Part shown: in pieces, positions 13,513 to 22,647 of the stretch
Position numbering within the stretch: position 1 is the stretch's first letter
How the letters are laid out: every line of letters starts with the position of its first letter
Origin: Lycium barbarum
Taxonomy: Eukaryota > Streptophyta > Magnoliopsida > Solanales > Solanaceae
Reading direction: 5' to 3'
DNA length: 64,000 bases
Assembly (NCBI RefSeq): GCF_019175385.1
Contig: NC_083342.1
Span: 119,164,376 to 119,228,375 of the forward strand
The notes under the pieces: model-generated
Told to the model about the DNA's origin: nothing
Seen by the model: only the letters and a program-made list of their open reading frames with translations
The model's database searches: none
Position numbers and translations under genes: made by a program

Positions 13513-13793
13513 TTATGGAATAATTACAATCAAAGCAGTTGTAAATTGTCCATTGAAGACACTTTTAAAGGAATAGAGAAAAGCCCAAAAGAAAATGGGA
13601 AATATTAGCTTAGCGGCGATATTATGGTCCAAATTGAGCTGACATTTTTAAGACAAAGAGCCATCAAATCTCATTGCAAGTATCTTGGTCCCGTCCGGCG
13701 TGAATAAGAGAGGTATAACTGTACTTAAGTTATGAAAGCGATTTATATTAAATTTGCTTGTCCTAATTGGCCAATCTCTGACCAATCGAATCA

Positions 13794-15198
13794 ATTTAGA
13801 AACGGAAAAGGGTCAAAAATGCCCCTGAACTATCAGAATGAATCACATACATCATCCGTTTGCATTTGGTATCAAATATACCCTCGCCGTTACTCGAAGG
13901 GACCACTTATACCCCTCATGTTAACAGACCCTGTTAGATGCTGACGTGGTAGTGCCACGTGGAAAAAATTATCCACGTGGACGGCCACGCCAGCCCCTCT
14001 CCCTCTTCCTCTATAGTTCAGGGGTATTTTTGCCCCCTTTTTTTGTAGTTTTTAATTTTTTTTTGGGATTTTCTACACCACCACATAACCCCCCCCCCCC
14101 CCCCCCCCCCCCCTTTTTTTTTTTTTTGTAGTTTTAAATTTTTTTCTGAATTTTCTACACCACCACATACTCCCCCCCCCCCCCCCCACCCCACCCTCCC
14201 ACCCCCCAAAAAATTTTTTTTTTTTTAAGTTTTAAATTTTTTTCTGGATTTTCTACACCACCACCCCAAAAAAAAATCTTAAAAAAGTTTTAAAAGTTAC
14301 TTTTTTTGAATTTTTACACCACCCATCCCCATGACCCCCCCCCCCTCCCACACCCCACCAACCCCTCCAAAAATTTTAATTTTTAACCACGCAAACTTTC
14401 AATTTTTATAATTTTTTTTATAAAAGGTAAATTAAATAGTATAAAGTAGAATAAAAAAAGTTTTTATTTTCACACCAGCACCCCTACGACCCCCTCCCCC
14501 CCCCCCCCAAACGACCGACACCCCACCACGCCTCCAAAAAAAAAGTTTTAAAAAGTTTTCTTTTTTGATTCTCTACACGCACCCCCTACCCCCTCCCGAA
14601 TTTTCTACTTCATATTTAATTTACCTTTATAAAAAAATTATAAAAATTGAAAGTTTGCATGGTTAAAAATTAAAAAAATTGGAGGGGTGGTGGGGAGGTC
14701 ATGGGGGTGGGTGGTGGAGGTGGGTATGTGGTGGTGTAGATAATTCAGAAAAAAAATTAAAAACTTTAAAAAAAAAATGGGGGGTGGGATGGGGTGGGGT
14801 GGGGGTGTGGGGGGAGGGGTATGTGGCGGTATAGAAAATTCAGAAAAAAATTAAAAACTACAAAAAAAAAAAAAAATTTGGGGGGTTGGGGGAGTGCCGG
14901 GGGGGGTAGGGGTATGTGGTGGTGTAGAAAATCCAAAAAACAACAAAAAAAAGAGGGTCAAAAATACCCCTGAACTATAGAGGAAGAGGGAGAAGGGTTG
15001 ACGTGGCTGTCCACGTGGATAATTTTTTCCACGTGGCACTGCCACGTCAGCATCTAACAGGGTTTGTTAACATGAGGGGTATAAGTGGTCCCTTCGAGTA
15101 ACGGCGAGGGTATATTTGATACCAAATGCAAACGGAAGGTATATATGATCCATTTCTGATAGTTCAGGGGTATTTTTGATCCTTTTCCGATTTAGAAA
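13794..15198. mobile_element. MULE-type MITE with 230-bp TIRs and 9-bp TSD
   Basis: The element spans 13803-15189 and is flanked by perfect 9-bp duplications ATTTAGAAA (13794-13802 and 15190-15198), the size expected of Mutator-superfamily insertions. The terminal inverted repeats start CGGAAAAGG and extend about 230 bp (13803 to about 14040, against about 14945-15189). They contain a conserved stretch reading ACGTGG...CCACGT. The interior is a set of short degenerate repeats built from TTTTCTACACCACCAC, T/A runs and C/G runs, with no transposase frame. The small open frames here are shadows of the low-complexity sequence. Confidence 0.9.
14091..14113. repeat. poly(C) run inside the MITE
   Basis: More than 20 consecutive C, followed by a T run. 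Similar C runs lie at about 14172-14188 and 14498-14509, and a G-rich counterpart near 14779-14816 reflects the inverted symmetry of the element. The exact lengths may be assembly-limited. Confidence 0.9.
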
Positions 15199-15439
15199 TA
15201 ATACTCAAAACCTTTTTTTTTTTTTTTTTTTTGGGCTATATAGTTCTGACGATTCATTTGGTCTTGCCTAGAAAAGCACAACATATATACATGCAACATT
15301 GGCATTGATTCCTGGAATTTGAACTCGTAATATTAAATTATGATTCTGTAACTAGTACTAGACTGTCTTACAGTAAACACGAGATATATTTTTCAACTGT
15401 TATCGTTTTGTTTTTCCTTTAAGAAAATAGGGACTCACA

Positions 15440-16420
15440 TAAATGACTACTTTTGAGGATTTTTTTAAAGGCATAACTATACTTTAGCTAATTACATTTC
15501 GTAGCTACAGTAGATTGTATTCGCGCGCTACAGTAGATTGTATTTAAAATTCGGCTGAGTTAGATTTCGTTGTATTCAAGTTAAATGTATTCAACTAAGT
15601 TGTATTCAAGTCAAATGTATTCAATTAAACTGTATTCATTTGTAGTACTTTTACACTGTATTCACTTTATTGTATTTAATATCGGTTGTATACAAAAAAA
15701 TATCCTTCAAAATACACCCCAAAACACTGAATTTTGCACTAAAAAAATTAACTAATACACTCAAAAACTGAATACAAGAAATAAAATTCACTGTATTCAT
15801 TTGTATACAGAAAAGATGTTCTTCGAAATACATGCGAAAAACACTGTATACATTGTATGTATACAAAAAATCAGTGTATTTTGTATTTCCAGGTTAGATT
15901 CGGGTCAGATCTAACTGTTTCCAGTTAGATTCGGGTCAGATCTAACTGTTTCCAGTTAGATTCCGGCCAGATCTGACTATTTTTCGTCCAGATCTGACAC
16001 CGACGCCATCAGATCTATGAAAACACCGCCGTCACCGTCACCATCATTGTCCCTAACAACTGTCGCTGTATCCTTCATCGTCACCAACAACCGGCAGTGT
16101 ATCGTTCATATCCGGCGATACAACGACGCCGGGAAAAGAGAGAGAGACGAAAATGGAAGTATTTCCGCTAGACAACTCCGCCGGAGTTGGCAGTGACGGA
16201 GGGAGTAGAAGGAGAATGCAACGAAGGTTGATGGTGGTTGACAAGTAGTTGACGGCAGTGGGGCGTAGATGACGGAGGGAGCAGAAGGAGAAAGGAACGG
16301 AGGGAGCAGTGGTGTGTTGTTGTTGGTTGGTGGCCGGAGCTCGTTCACTGAAGCTCCCGCGGCGGTCTGGCAGAGAGCAGAAGCAGTCAATTTTTTTTTT
16401 TAGAACTAATTTTCCCTCCA
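15440..16420 (+). repeat. TGTATT-rich composite repeat, copy 2
   Basis: It opens with CATAACTATACTTTAGCTAA and GTAGCTACAG. A run of TGTATTCAA words follows (about 15535-15870), then the GATCTGA tandem repeat at 15889-15982, then a GC/purine-rich block (about 16000-16390) of CACCGTCACC and GGAGGGAGCAG stretches. The order and orientation match the 8620-9880 copy. The reverse-strand frames over the purine-rich block (16053-16421) do not resemble a known protein and are probably composition-driven. Confidence 0.5.
15889..15982 (+). repeat. 31-bp tandem repeat, about 3 copies
   Basis: The unit CCAGTTAGATTCGGGTCAGA plus TCTAACTGTTT starts at 15889, 15921 and 15952. The first copy has one extra G and the last is truncated and diverged. 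Confidence 0.85.
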
Positions 16421-16639
16421 AATGGGTTGGTCTTTAATTTTTTGTCCTCTAGCGATCGAGCTTATGTCTATTGAGCATAACTCATAAGTTCTTAAGTCAT
16501 GCGAGAGATAACTTGTGGGATACTATAACACAAAAATATAAATTTATACACGGCAAAAAAATTTATTTGTCATGAGAGACAAAAATTAAAGACCAGCACA
16601 AAATAGAACATAACTGCAAATGACCCCCCTTTTATGCAT

Positions 16640-16860
16640 TAGATCATTTGAGGCCCTAATGTGTCAAATCATGATCCACATACTTGGGCTCTAATGATTG
16701 TCCAAAGACAAAGAACTCCTATATAGGCCTGTATATTTTCTGCAAAGGGCCAAGCCTAGAATAGTGGGCCACCCAACCCATTAAATGAAAAATTATCTTT
16801 CCTCTTTCCAATTTTCCCGCCAAATCCACAGTTCCCCCTACTCTTTTCCCTCTTTCTAGT
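16640..16860 (+). promoter_or_regulatory. probable DCC1 promoter region
   Basis: The gene-free stretch upstream of DCC1 contains a site II-type TGGGCC (16765-16770) and an E2F site (16812-16824). A pyrimidine-rich CTCTTTCTAGTCTCTTCAA segment follows, typical of a plant transcription start or leader. No clear TATA box is visible, as is common for S-phase genes. Confidence 0.45.
16812..16824 (+). promoter_or_regulatory. E2F-binding site upstream of DCC1
   Basis: The sequence TTTTCCCGCCAAA contains the full E2F consensus TTTSSCGC in its strongest form. The same motif in the other orientation lies upstream of DNA2 at 22509-22522. Plant cohesion and replication genes are commonly E2F targets. Confidence 0.75.
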
Positions 16861-16994
16861 CTCTTCAACCCTACACAAACTCCATTGGAGATTAGTTATC
16901 CCCTCCCAGAAAAAAGGGTAATTTTCTCTTCTTATATTTTTCCAAAAATTCCAACTTGGGTTTGTTGTGTGCTGCAGTTTTAATTTTGATGGTT

Positions 16995-17047
16995 TGTGTG
17001 TGTGTTTCTTTTTTTTTTTTTTTTTTTTGGGGGGGGGGGGGGGGGGG
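16995..17047. repeat. GT / poly(T) / poly(G) low-complexity tract
   Basis: A short GT run is followed by about 21 T and then about 18 G. It lies in the presumed 5' leader or leader intron of DCC1. Confidence 0.9.
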
Positions 17048-17318
17048 TTGTTGTGCTGTTATTATTTGAGATATCAAGATTTAGATATGAGTTCTATTTG
17101 GTATTGGCCAATACATCTTTGTTTTCCATAGAGTTCAAAAGGTTGCAACTTGCATTTCCAAGAATTCAGGCTTTATTTAGAAACTTTTAGTTATTGAATT
17201 TTGCTCACTCTTGTTTTCTTTTAGAATTGGCTCAAATGTTTGCTATCTGCCCTACTGAAAGTGATAGTTTGGTTAACCTTTGCTGATATTCTGATGTGAC
17301 TAAAACTGAGGGATGACA

Positions 17319-17444
17319 AGGTATTAGGAAGTTAGTTTGACTTACATTGTATTACTAAGAGCAGGAAGTAATATTAAAGTTAGGTATTAGGAAGTTAGTT
17401 TGACTTATATTGTATTACTAAGAGCAGGAAGTAATATTAAAGTT
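17319..17444 (+). repeat. 63-bp tandem duplication
   Basis: The unit starting AGGTATTAGGAAGTTAGTTT occurs at 17319-17381 and 17382-17444 with one C/T difference, which indicates a very recent duplication. It lies between the DCC1 promoter and its ATG. Confidence 0.95.
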
Positions 17445-18351
17445 ATTTGCTTTTTGGTGATTTTGTGTTCTAAAGATTTACAAGGCTTCAATTCATTTGG
17501 TCTTGCTTTTTGGCTATATAGTTGATAAATTACTAGAATGCAGGAATGATCATATATTTGTTGAAAAGAATCCCTGTCTTTATGGTGTTCAGCTGATTAA
17601 GTTCTGCCATGCTTTAAATATTTTTTTATATATAAAACATAGAACTGATTTTGTATTTCCATCACTTTCTCAGCAAGCTCGACTTTCCAAAATACTCATT
17701 TTTACTTCTGGTCTTTTACAGATAGGAGTTAGTCTTAGCTGATTCTTTTGATAGACAGTCTTTTAGAAGTTGCCAATCTGTACCTCGATTTTCTCATTCA
17801 TTGATGGTATGATCTCATACCTTGTATTCAGGGCTCATAAAAACTGCAGAATGTATGAGTACACGATCCTTGATGATATATTTAGTCATTGCCTTAATCT
17901 AGAATCAAGTTACAACCTCAAACAGAAGTGAAGGTTGTCAATTAAAATGAGATTCAACTGCTAGCTGTTCTCATACTTATCGGAGCAAGTATATTTTTAG
18001 TTAATTTTGTAATTCAACTTAGGTTGCAGATGTTTTGTCTTGCAGGTAAAGTGTAGATACATGTTTTGGCAAGGAAGTGAAACGGTCATTTGAGGTCTGT
18101 TGTCATTTGGGGTTTTGATCCTGATAACTATTCTGCACTGGACTGTTTGTGCTCCTATTTGTTTTTATCAGAGTTCTTTATATCGTTGCTCAAGAAATCC
18201 ATTTTATGAGGACTTTATAGATAAGGGATCTAGAGTAGATCATCTTCCTTTTGTTATTCTTTCGAAAAGTTCCCCTCTTTTTTCTTTACTTTTACCTTTT
18301 TTGTGGTGGTGGGGCTATTGGAAGGTTTCTCTTGAAGCATAAGACCTGAAG

Positions 18352-19735
18352 ATGGAAATAGAAAAATCACAACCTTATGGTGAAGGAGGAGCAGAGGCAA
18401 TATTAAATGCTCAACCCAACGCATCAATCTCTATTGCTTATCACCATCTCTTTGGTCCTCATGATGATTTAATGCTTCTTGAGCTTGATGAGAAGCTCCT
18501 ACCTGATATCCTCAATCAAAGGTATGCAGTATTGTTCAGTGAAGTTCTTCAATCTGCTATTATTTATCTAGTTTTGAGTTAAATTTATTCTTATTCTGTA
18601 GAGTAACATTAAGAGGGCAGCCAGATGAAGATGCAGTTCTCTGTAGTCAGTCGAAAACTTATGCCATTAAATTTGTCGGAACTTCTAATTCTGTATTCCT
18701 TATACCTCCTTCCAACCTATCAATCGAACTTGGAGCTTCACCAAAATCAAGCGAAAAGGATCATGGCAATTCGACGGTTGCTTCTGTCATTAAAGTCGTA
18801 CCCGGGAGCATGGAACTTGTCGAGGTTGCTCCTAGATTGGACAAGCTCAAATTGCTTCTCTCAGAAAACCCTTATAGTTTTGATGAAGTGTCACAAATGA
18901 ATACCGAATCGACCCACAAAAGCAGGGGCTTGTATGCTTGGAATGACCTTATTGAGAAGGTTCAAGCAAGTGACGAGGAGCTGTGCACAGGGTTGCGAGC
19001 TCTTTCGGCAGTAGAGATAGATGGATATTGGCGGCTTTTAGATGAGAACTTCGTGGATGAGATTCTGAACATGCTTTTGCATAATGCAGTGCTGAATGAC
19101 TGGGTTTTAATTGCTCTAAACGAAGATGACGTTTTGCGTGTGCTGGAAGCAGATGGATTTCCTCGCAAAATAGTAAGGCATTGTTTGGAAGTTTATGGAA
19201 GTAAGTTGGACGATGAGACTAGAGGAAGCTGTACATGGAGGTTGGAAGAGAGGCCGGTTTGTGTGCATTTCGCTAGAGTAATCCTAAGAGGGAAAAAAAT
19301 GAAACTTGAAAGATTTATGGAGGAGTGGAGAAAGAAGGTTCCAGAAGGGATGAATGCAAGTTTTGATGTGCTAGAAGGGGAAGTCTTAACCGAAAAGCTC
19401 GGGATAGAGACTCGGATTTATGCTTTTAGTGTTTCTTCACTGCCATCTGTACCTGCTGAACGGTTTTCCAGATTATTCCAAGAGAAGCCGAAGTGGGATG
19501 GGAAAGAACTGCAGCCATTTATCAGGTTGGATTTTACATTTCGTTGCCTATGATTTCAAAAGTGTTTCTTTCATCGTACTTGATGCTTGAAATGTGATAT
19601 GCTCCATTTCTGTTGTTGTTATGAATGTATAGGGATCTGAAGGTACCAGGACTTTCTTCAGAAGGTTTACTACTCAAGTACACGAGAAGAAGTCAACCAA
19701 GCGCGGATGCTGAACCAATTTTCAGTGCAAGATAA
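18352..19735 (+). CDS. DCC1: sister chromatid cohesion protein DCC1
   Basis: DCC1 is a subunit of the CTF18-DCC1-CTF8 alternative clamp loader, which acts on PCNA at the fork and supports sister-chromatid cohesion in the nucleus. The coding exons are 18352-18521, 18602-19525 and 19633-19735 (398 aa). Phases close exactly (AG/A, then ATC AG/G) with GT-AG introns. The N-terminal part carries SISIAYHHLFGPHDDLMLLE and the DEKLLPDIL...VTLRGQP segment. The middle has SKTYAIKFVGTSNSVFL. The C-terminal half has helical, winged-helix-like blocks (GLRALSAVEIDGYWRLLD; PEGMNASFDVLEGEVL) and ends in a DLKVPGLSSEGLLLKYTRR segment. The start is the first ATG of the conserved frame. The leader from about 16840 is probably spliced. 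A same-strand E2F site lies upstream. Confidence 0.9.
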
Positions 19736-20689
19736 TCTTTGTGAGGGCCACATGATTTCCTCGTACATGTTCCAGAAATGGATGGTTTACTTGACTTGTA
19801 AAGAGGAAGGAGATGATGTAATGTAAACTTGATTTTGGAATTTGTTAACAAGTTTACTGTCTAGTTGCTTTGCCTTTGCAATCGTTTTGGGATATACTCG
19901 TCTCGCTTGTTTTAATGCACGTAGCAGCTCCTTAGTCTATTGTATCATGTAACAGTAAGAACTGTAACAAGGAGGAGACTATTGAGTTGCATCTTGTGTT
20001 TTGGAGCTCATTTATTTCTCAGTACAAATTTGCATCTTAAGCCAAAGTCTCTCCTTACCCTCCCAATTGACATATATTTTATTTGTATTTTTCTGCCTGT
20101 AGCAAAATAAATATTACCTCGTCTTCTCCTCTAAACTTTGATAAGGTGAAAAAGGCTCTATCAAAATTTAAAAGAGAATTTATATTCTGATTCTGATTAA
20201 TGAATAAATTGTTTGTGTGAGGCAAAAAATAAAGCTTATAACAAGAAAGTGGTATTAGTTTGGATTTTCTTTTCAACTGTTTCTGTTACAAAGGGAGAAA
20301 GGGAAACCAAAAAGCTAAATGCCTTTAAAATAATGAAGTGATAAGATCTCAGTAAGTTATGTCGAATTACAAACCAATACAAAATGATATCTCGTCGACG
20401 ATATCTTTGATACAATATGACACGCAATATTGTACAAGATTGTGAGGATCTGAGTTTACGTTTCTTAAAACATAGATCAATTGCATATTGCAGATGAAAG
20501 CCCTGACATGAATGTGTTTATCCTAACAAATATTATCAAGTGTTTTGGATATACAGGGCATTCATATGATCTACATAAAAGTTCGATACAGATATGTTAT
20601 CTATTTCCATGAAGGATTACTGTCATACTATGTTATTTTACTGACAGTCAAATCATAGGAAGATAATAGTAGTTTATAAAGCAAGTCAA
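19736..20689. other. DCC1 3' UTR and intergenic DNA
   Basis: The DCC1 3' UTR probably ends within about 250 bases (A/T-rich, no canonical AATAAA near by). From about 20040 the sequence is A/T-rich with no supported gene. Confidence 0.4.
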
Positions 20690-21434
20690 GAATGTACTTG
20701 CCGTGACTGCAACAAATATTATATGACGATGATGTAACTCTATCTAAGGAATGAAGATGCAGATCATCAAGCAGTTAGTCAAATGATCATTTGACAGATG
20801 TGATCACAAATGCTCTGTCGACCTCAAGATATGATAAGTTGGTATACAAGAACGGAGTACGTCATCTTCAAGAATTAAGCGATGCTTTAATCAGGGGGAG
20901 TAAATACGCGTTGCACTCTTTTTTCCTTAACCAAGGTTTTGTCCCATTGGGTTTCTGGTAAGGTTTTTAATGAGGGAGCTGAAAATGCGTATTGCCAGAT
21001 ATGTGTACTCTTTTTCCTCCGCTAGGATTTTTTCCCACTGGATTTTTCGTAGTAAGGTTTTAACGAGGCACATTATCTATTAATAAAACATCCAAGGGGG
21101 AGTGTTATGAACTATTTACAAGTTGATATTTGGATGTATTATTATGTAAATTATACCACTTACACATTAAGTGATAATACAACTTGCACTTGCAAGTTGT
21201 ATCTTAGTTGTAGAAAGTTGTATATTAGTTGTATATCTTAGTTGTACCAAGTTGTAGAGCAACTTGTACAAATTGTATATTGTAGGTTGAGGAACAAACT
21301 TCTTCTATAAATAAGGAATTATGCCTTCTCATTTGTAACATCAAGAAATGTGATAATACAATCTCTCCCTTCTCTCTACAAAGTTATTGGTTTGCTTCTA
21401 TTATTTATTTGCAATTATATATAGTTTTATAACA
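20690..21434 (+). mobile_element. 5'-truncated Ty1/copia element: pol tail plus LTR
   Basis: The frame over about 20782-20880 reads NDHLTDVITNALSTSRYDKL and then KNGVRHLQEL, a diverged copy of the copia RNase H C-terminus seen at 5070-5170 in the left-edge element. The following spacer (CCTTAACCAAGGTTTTGTCC) and the purine tract AAGGGGGAG are nearly the same in both elements. An LTR starts at 21103. The 5' boundary is approximate. Confidence 0.82.
21103..21434 (+). repeat. LTR of the truncated copia element
   Basis: Bounded by TGTTAT and ATAACA, 332 bp long, directly after the polypurine tract. Apart from the ends it is unlike the 255-bp LTR at 5400-5654, so the two elements share pol-proximal sequence but belong to different subfamilies. 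It contains several GTTGTA/ACAACT words. Confidence 0.82.
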
Positions 21435-21592
21435 AGATACGTATAATGCTTTATGTTGATAGTAAGGGACATGAAAGTGAGAAAGAAAATGAGTTTCTTT
21501 TTCGTGTTTGGCCAAGAAAATAGGAGAGAATCCAAAAAGGAAGAAAAGAAAATATTTTCTCTTGTTTATGAATCTTCTAATCCATTACACGG

Positions 21593-21720
21593 TCGGGTTC
21601 GTATGGTAGGTGTATAAAAATAGTATCGAATAGAGTGTATTTGTATGTAAAGATGCTCGGGTTCGTATGGCAGGTGTATAAGAATAGTATCGAATATAGT
21701 GTATTTGTATGTAGAGATTA
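21593..21720 (+). repeat. 64-bp tandem duplication
   Basis: The unit beginning TCGGGTTCGTATGG occurs at 21593-21656 and 21657-21720 with about five differences. Confidence 0.92.
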
Positions 21721-21890
21721 GTAATGTTGAGGTTATTTCTTATAGACTATTTGGTTTGGTGTATGAAAAAAAAAACATGCATTGCGTAATTTCTAAGAAA
21801 AATATTTGTTTACAAAAATACCCTCTACATTCTTTAGTTTTAAGGGATTTCAAGGCAGTTTTGTCTTTAACCATGCTTATGCATGTATTA

Positions 21891-22149
21891 GGGGTCGTTT
21901 GGTGCATGATATAATCTGGGATATCCCAGCACTAATTTTTTGTACCATGTTTGGTAGAATAGGATAAATTTATACCTTGTACCAAACAAGGTATAAAATG
22001 TATCCCAACTTAAAAGATGGTATATTCCTTCTTATCCCACTTATCCTGGGATTATTTAGTCCCGGAATTATAATCCTCGAATAATTTTGGCTACCTACCA
22101 AACGACCAATAGTCTTGGTATTGCCAACACAATGGTTTCCAAACGACCC
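21891..22149. mobile_element. Tourist-like (PIF/Harbinger) MITE, copy 1
   Basis: It starts GGGGTCGTTTGGTGCATGAT after TTA and ends CCAAACGACCC before TTA. It carries the palindromic interior words CCCAGCACTAATTTTT and TATACCTTGTACCAAAC typical of this MITE family. The right terminus is more diverged than in copy 2, and an internal CCAAACGACCAATAG at about 22098 could be an older end. Confidence 0.75.
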
Positions 22150-22387
22150 TTAGGGGTCGTTTGGTTTAAGATATAAGGTGGGTTATCCCAACACTAATTT
22201 TTATACCATGTTTGGTATAAGGTATAAATTAGTGCTGGGATAAATTTATACCTTGTACCAAACATGGTATAAAAATTAGTGCTGGGATAACCCACCTTAT
22301 ACCTTCTTAACCCACTTATACTGGGATAAATTAGTCCCGGGATTATAATCCCGGGACTAATGAGTCCTTAAACCAAACGACCCCTTA
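22150..22387. mobile_element. Tourist-like (PIF/Harbinger) MITE, copy 2
   Basis: The element at 22153-22384 has TIRs GGGGTCGTTTGGTTTAAG and CTTAAACCAAACGACCCC, flanked by TTA on both sides (22150-22152, 22385-22387), the PIF/Harbinger target duplication. It is highly palindromic. The right end lies about 120 bases from the DNA2 E2F site, so it sits in the DNA2 promoter-proximal region. Confidence 0.88.
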
Positions 22388-22647
22388 AATTAAAATAGTA
22401 TTAAAGAAGAACCTCAGCTTGATTTTACCGTAAAATCCAACATTTTATCGCCACCGTTGATCAAATCCGACGGTCAAACATTAATCCCTCCTAATCTTCC
22501 CTTTTCTCTTTTGGCGGGAAAATCCCACTCTCAGTTATTACACATATTTTCAACTTTTTTATCCTTCTTTCCTCAATCTCCTTAAAGCCCTCGTTATTAT
22601 TCTCAGCTGTATACCAAAAACTCAGTTTAATCCAAACATAATAAAAA
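22388..22647 (+). promoter_or_regulatory. DNA2 core promoter and leader
   Basis: A compact region between the MITE and the DNA2 ATG. It contains the E2F site at 22509-22522 and a pyrimidine-rich TCCTTCTTTCCTCAATCTCC leader. No TATA box is obvious. Confidence 0.5.
22509..22522 (+). promoter_or_regulatory. E2F-binding site upstream of DNA2
   Basis: The sequence TTTTGGCGGGAAAA contains the complete E2F consensus (GCGGGAAA), 126 bases before the ATG. It matches the reverse complement of the DCC1 site over 13 bases. Confidence 0.82.

Noticed and set aside
13946..15045. Proline- or glycine-rich short frames on both strands.
   Set aside because: They are translations of C/G runs within the MULE-type MITE, mirrored by its inverted symmetry.
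16053..16421. Reverse-strand open frames of 94-122 codons.
   Set aside because: They lie over a GC/purine-rich repeat block, lack a recognisable domain, and have a counterpart in another repeat copy.
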